From contig JAUVYS010000049.1 of assembly GCA_030602965.1 (NCBI GenBank), forward strand, positions 1 to 8,268: a stretch of DNA of 8,268 nucleotides, in the 5' to 3' direction. The DNA comes from Candidatus Bathyarchaeota archaeon. GTDB taxonomy: Archaea; Thermoproteota; Bathyarchaeia; RBG-16-48-13; JAGMEO01. Shown here piece by piece: positions 5,725 to 8,268 of this stretch. The number at the start of each line of letters is the position of its first letter. Position 1 is the first letter of the stretch. Position numbers and translations under genes: made by a program. The notes beneath the pieces are model-generated. The model was not told the origin of the DNA. It ran no database searches and saw only the letters and a list, made by a program, of their open reading frames with translations.

Positions 5725-5734
5725 AAAAAATAAT
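5725..5734 (-). terminator. T-run terminator candidate for the signalling operon
   Basis: On the minus strand this reads ATTATTTTTT followed by ATTTG, about 30 nt after the stop of the 103-residue gene. No hairpin precedes it. It fits archaeal T-run termination of the binding protein/kinase/regulator transcript. Confidence 0.35.
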
Positions 5735-5763
5735 ACTGTCACACATATGCGATTTTTATCCTT

Positions 5764-6075
5764 TCACCTCCTTTTTTCTACGTCTTCAATGTAGTCTTTG
5801 AAGCTAAAGGCTGGCTTTTCTACATATTGTACTCTAGCTCCCTCGGAAAATCTTTTCACGATCAACGTCTCGATTAGTAAAGCAGCTTCACCAAAGATGT
5901 CTTCGAGACACTTGGAGAAGGTTTCCAGATCCATGTGTATTACGTCTTCTTCAATATTGGACTTCATCTTCACATATGAGAAGAAGCTTTCTTTAGCTGA
6001 CTCTCCTAGAACTTCCTCTAAACCCTCATCCATGGATTCCAGGAGCATAGTTTTCAAAATCGTCTTTCTCCTCAT
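5764..6075 (-). CDS. Small helical protein, possible archaeal two-component output partner (NitrOD5-like)
   Basis: A 103-residue, largely helical soluble protein with no membrane segment. Two similar amphipathic units stand out: a first with EEVLGESAKESFFSYV (20-35) and a second with CLEDIFGEAALLIETLIV (56-73), then a basic turn and EKPAFSFKDYIED (86-98). The pattern E-x-[VI]-[LF]-G-E-[SA] recalls the small 'output domains' of archaeal signalling proteins, especially NitrOD5; I make that link from memory and moderately. It lies 39 nt after the RR gene on the same strand, so it may be the downstream partner of a receiver that lacks its own output. No SD precedes the ATG at 6075; AGGAG occurs inside codons 2-3, 10 nt before a TTG at codon 7 (6057), so the true start may be internal. 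The last codons and stop form GGAGGTGA (5764-5771). Confidence 0.6.
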   Translation of the reverse strand: MRRKTILKTMLLESMDEGLEEVLGESAKESFFSYVKMKSNIEEDVIHMDLETFSKCLEDIFGEAALLIETLIVKRFSEGARVQYVEKPAFSFKDYIEDVEKRR

Positions 6076-6114
6076 TTAATGTGTAAATCTGCAAAGTTTG
6101 AGCAGGTAAGCATT

Positions 6115-6570
6115 CTATTTCTCTTTCTTTGCAATCTCATCTGTCCTCGTTTTGATGTATTCCTCGACCTTTTTCTCTGAGTATTTCGCTTCTTCCTCCC
6201 TCTTCATCAGCTGCTCTTTCACGGTCTTCAAAAGTTGCTCTGGAGCTACGGGCTTGATCAGGTACTTATCAGCACCCAAGTTCAAGGCCTCAACTGCGTT
6301 ATCCATGTCAGGATAACCAGTTAAGATGATCTTCCTAATGGCCGGAGTAGTGCTGGGCAGTTTCGGGATGAGCTTTGTGCCATTCATGTCGGGAAGTTTA
6401 ATATCAATGATGGCTAAGTAGTGAAAGATTTTTTTGGTTTGCTTTACTGCTTCTCCAACGGTGGTGGCTTTGTCCACTTTGTAGCCTGCATTCTCAAGCA
6501 GGTCAGCCAACTGTGCCAGGAGGTCTTCATCATCTTCAACAATGAGAATTCTCTCAGTCTTGTCACTCAT
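6115..6570 (-). CDS. Single-domain response regulator (receiver, CheY-like)
   Basis: A 151-residue cytoplasmic protein with a complete receiver domain (about 6-122). The acidic pocket is VEDDED (11-16), the phospho-acceptor is Asp56 in IIDIKLPDMNG, the switch Thr is Thr84 in ILTGYPD, and the conserved Lys is Lys106 in KYLIKP, with Tyr103 as the aromatic switch. All phosphorylation residues are present. Residues 120-151 are a highly charged helical tail, probably coiled coil, and there is no DNA-binding domain. Output must therefore work through a partner, possibly the product of the next gene, or the protein is a phosphate relay. The start is firm: ATG 6570 overlaps the kinase stop as ATGA, and a full GGAGGTGA SD lies 6 nt upstream. 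Confidence 0.93.
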   Translation of the reverse strand: MSDKTERILIVEDDEDLLAQLADLLENAGYKVDKATTVGEAVKQTKKIFHYLAIIDIKLPDMNGTKLIPKLPSTTPAIRKIILTGYPDMDNAVEALNLGADKYLIKPVAPEQLLKTVKEQLMKREEEAKYSEKKVEEYIKTRTDEIAKKEK

Positions 6571-8018
6571 CTTTTCTCACCTCCCTTCTCCCTAGATTTA
6601 GGAAGCCTAACGGTGAAGGTGGTTCCTTTCCCCACTTGACTTTCAACACTGATCGTGCCCTCATACCTCTCTACAACCTTCTTAACGATAGGTAAGCCAA
6701 GGCCCAGTCCCTTAGACTTAGTAGTGAAAAAGGGATCAAAAATCTTAGAAAAATCTTTTTTAGCAATACCAGTCCCAGTGTCTTTGAAGGATATTTCAAT
6801 ATGTTTCCCTACACTCCTAGTCTTCAGGGTCAGAGTTCCACCTTTAGGCATGGCTTGAACCGCGTTCAAGACGATATTCACGAACACTCGTTTCATCAAG
6901 TTTGGATCCACATACACATCTAGCTGTTCACCAATCTTGTTAACAGCCTTGACGTTTCCAGGAATCTGAAGCATCTCCAAGGCTTCATTCATCAGACTGC
7001 TCAAATTAACCCTCACCGCAATTAAACTTCTATCTTGAGAAAAGTCTAACAGATTATTTACCGCTTGATCAGCATATTGTATACTACTTCTTATCGATTT
7101 AAGTTGAGACGTGTCTTTTTGAAGCTTCTTTCTCAGGTTGTACTCTGCAAAACGAATCGCCTGCAAAGGATTACGCAAATCATGACCCACCATAGTAGCC
7201 GTCTCACCAATAGCCGCAAAACGCTCAGCCTCCCGAAGTAACTTCTCCGTTTGCTTGCGTTTGGTTATTTCTTTATTCAACTCGTCACGTGATGCGGTGG
7301 TAATTTTTAGGCTCGCTGTCATTTGGTCGAATGCCCGAGAGAGCTGTCCTATTTCATCTTTTACAGGGCTTCCTACTTTGTGATTTAAGTTACCCCTTGT
7401 TATCTTTTCAACTCCCTCATGAAGTTTTGTTAATGGCTGTGCAATACTTTTGATTATTAATATCGAATTTGCTCCCATAACTGCTGTTAAGACGATGATA
7501 GAGACTGTAATAATTAAATTTGACGTTTGTATTACAGTTAGTTCTCTTTCTTGAGCTGCCTTGCATAATAGAGAGGCACCAGAAACCATATCTTGTAACT
7601 TCACCGAAAGCTGGGTTTGTAAAATCCCCTGTAAAGCGGTCTCTCCTTCACTTAACTCCTGCCCTTCATAGCTTGTAACCAGTTGGGAAAAGATGTCTTC
7701 GATATCTTGGTTGTTCTGAGCTATATTGTCTAGAACAGATTGATCCTCAAGGTCTTTGATTTCTAAGTCGGTTACATATTTTGATAGAGAATCGTGTTTA
7801 AGATACCACTGTGATTGTGCCCTTTTTTCTTGATGTAACAAATAGTCACCAGTTATAATGTTCAGCTCAAACGTACTTTGGACTATTTCATCAGCTGCCA
7901 TGTATTGTTGCATTGCTTCATTTATTTGTTGAAAACTGAAAAAAAGAGTCAAAGCAATTACAAGAAGTCCACATACTAAAAAGATTGCGTTGATTTCTAG
8001 TCTAGTTTTAATTTTCAA
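6567..8018 (-). CDS. Two-pass membrane sensor histidine kinase with HAMP domain
   Basis: A 483-residue kinase. Membrane segments at about 11-29 and 166-189 enclose a roughly 135-residue, mostly helical extracytoplasmic sensor (30-165, with FELNIITGDYLLHQEKRAQSQW at 50-71), resembling four-helix-bundle sensors. Next come HAMP (about 190-241, with the DEIGQLSRAFDQM element at 221-233), a coiled coil (242-266), HisKA with phospho-acceptor His279 in MVGHDLRNPL, and a HATPase domain with the N-box NIVLNAVQAM (381-390, Asn385), DTGTGIA (413-419), DPFFTTK (428-434) and GLGLGLPI (437-444). All catalytic motifs are intact, so it should autophosphorylate and pass phosphate to the receiver encoded next. 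The start is TTG (8016-8018), 10 nt after the binding-protein stop; AGG is only a weak SD, so coupling to the upstream gene is likely. The sensed ligand is unknown. Confidence 0.93.
   Translation of the reverse strand: MKIKTRLEINAIFLVCGLLVIALTLFFSFQQINEAMQQYMAADEIVQSTFELNIITGDYLLHQEKRAQSQWYLKHDSLSKYVTDLEIKDLEDQSVLDNIAQNNQDIEDIFSQLVTSYEGQELSEGETALQGILQTQLSVKLQDMVSGASLLCKAAQERELTVIQTSNLIITVSIIVLTAVMGANSILIIKSIAQPLTKLHEGVEKITRGNLNHKVGSPVKDEIGQLSRAFDQMTASLKITTASRDELNKEITKRKQTEKLLREAERFAAIGETATMVGHDLRNPLQAIRFAEYNLRKKLQKDTSQLKSIRSSIQYADQAVNNLLDFSQDRSLIAVRVNLSSLMNEALEMLQIPGNVKAVNKIGEQLDVYVDPNLMKRVFVNIVLNAVQAMPKGGTLTLKTRSVGKHIEISFKDTGTGIAKKDFSKIFDPFFTTKSKGLGLGLPIVKKVVERYEGTISVESQVGKGTTFTVRLPKSREKGGEKR
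6577..6584 (-). promoter_or_regulatory. Perfect Shine-Dalgarno for the response regulator, inside the kinase gene
   Basis: On the minus strand this reads GGAGGTGA, complementary to the conserved 3' end of archaeal 16S rRNA, 6 nt before the regulator ATG. It lies within the kinase codons for Gly-Gly-Glu near the C-terminus. With the ATGA overlap it shows that the two genes are translationally coupled, and it fixes the regulator's start. Confidence 0.75.
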
Positions 8019-8028
8019 TATATAGCGC

Positions 8029-8268
8029 CTACTGAATTATTGTAACAGCCTCTGGTTTGACTGCTTCTAAAGTATCCACATAAATATAATCTAAATAATT
8101 TGGGATTTTTACTGCATCTGTTAGATTATTCTCAATAGCCCATCTTGCTTGGGCTTCAAACTTTATTAACATAGATTGTGGAAGGATAACGCTAAACTCC
8201 TGTTGTGGCCAACTATAATCTATGTAATCCGATTCATAATCAAATCTATTCTTTACGAACTCTTTGGA
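8029..8268 (-). CDS. C-terminal end of an NMT1/SsuA-type ABC substrate-binding protein
   Basis: The last 79 residues of a protein whose start lies beyond the right edge; the frame is open to the end and stops with TAG at 8029-8031. The stretch ILPQSMLIKFEAQARWAIENNLTD and the ending IPNYLDYIYVDTLEAVKPEAVTII match the C-terminal helices of nitrate/sulfonate/taurine/thiamine-precursor binding proteins (NMT1/THI5-like, PF09084 type), with the usual W-x-I-x-x-x-L-T, P-N-[YF]-L-D-[YF]-I-Y and V-K-P-E-A-V-T-I-I signatures. Such proteins bind small organic substrates outside the membrane and deliver them to an ABC permease. No permease or ATPase gene is in the window; the next gene, after 10 nt, is the sensor kinase, so the protein may present its ligand to the kinase. 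Substrate specificity cannot be read from this fragment. Confidence 0.75.
   Translation of the reverse strand, partial: SKEFVKNRFDYESDYIDYSWPQQEFSVILPQSMLIKFEAQARWAIENNLTDAVKIPNYLDYIYVDTLEAVKPEAVTIIQ

Noticed and set aside
5675..5763. Short frames on both strands near 5702-5750 (8 to 20 codons)
   Set aside because: Poly-Phe/Lys composition from T- and A-runs, poor spacing from any SD and no conservation that can be judged.
5798..6858. Plus-strand open frames at 5798-6079, 6421-6639 and 6655-6858
   Set aside because: All are antisense shadows of the 103-residue gene, the response regulator and the kinase, whose motifs are intact.
1..8268. tRNA, rRNA, transposase or phage genes
   Set aside because: No cloverleaf-like segment, rRNA-like stretch, transposase motif or flanking terminal repeats were seen on either strand.

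Overview
The window is AT-rich and most likely archaeal. There is no rRNA, tRNA or other phylogenetic marker, so this is an inference from several signs: TATA-like boxes about 25 nt before likely transcript starts, GGTGA-type Shine-Dalgarno (SD) sequences, frequent TTG starts, a signalling operon whose response regulator (RR) has no DNA-binding domain, and the protein families present (DUF3795, DUF5655, ArsR-like winged helix, ICMT-like methyltransferase, C-terminally anchored secreted protein). Bathyarchaeia or Asgard-type lineages are plausible but not proven.

Layout. Positions 1-1802 carry four minus-strand genes: a DUF5655-type protein (TTG start), a four-helix membrane protein, a cysteine-rich DUF3795 protein, and the N-terminal part of an unrecognised protein that runs off the left edge. 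A compact divergent promoter region with nested inverted repeats (1803-1900) separates them from an ICMT/PEMT-type membrane methyltransferase on the plus strand. Three more plus-strand genes follow: a signal-peptide protein with a C-terminal membrane anchor, a membrane-anchored protein with a degenerate M23-like domain, and a small ArsR-like regulator whose promoter carries a perfect 9-1-9 palindrome. The plus-strand genes are separated by unusually long gaps, three of which hold copies of the same short sequence element.

The right third (5764-8268) is a minus-strand signalling operon. In transcription order it encodes the C-terminus of an NMT1/SsuA-type ABC substrate-binding protein (cut by the right edge), a two-pass sensor histidine kinase (HK), a stand-alone receiver-domain RR overlapping the kinase by ATGA, and a 103-residue helical protein resembling archaeal output-domain proteins. 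Gaps are 10 nt, a 4-nt overlap, and 39 nt. This suggests a ligand-sensing cassette in which an extracytoplasmic binding protein feeds a two-component system whose output may be protein-protein contact.

The least explained parts are the three-copy intergenic element (near 2677, 3629 and 5405), which shares the core TGGT-N12-ACYA and may be structured RNA; the M23-like protein that seems to lack the metal-binding HxH motif; and the binding-protein/kinase cassette.
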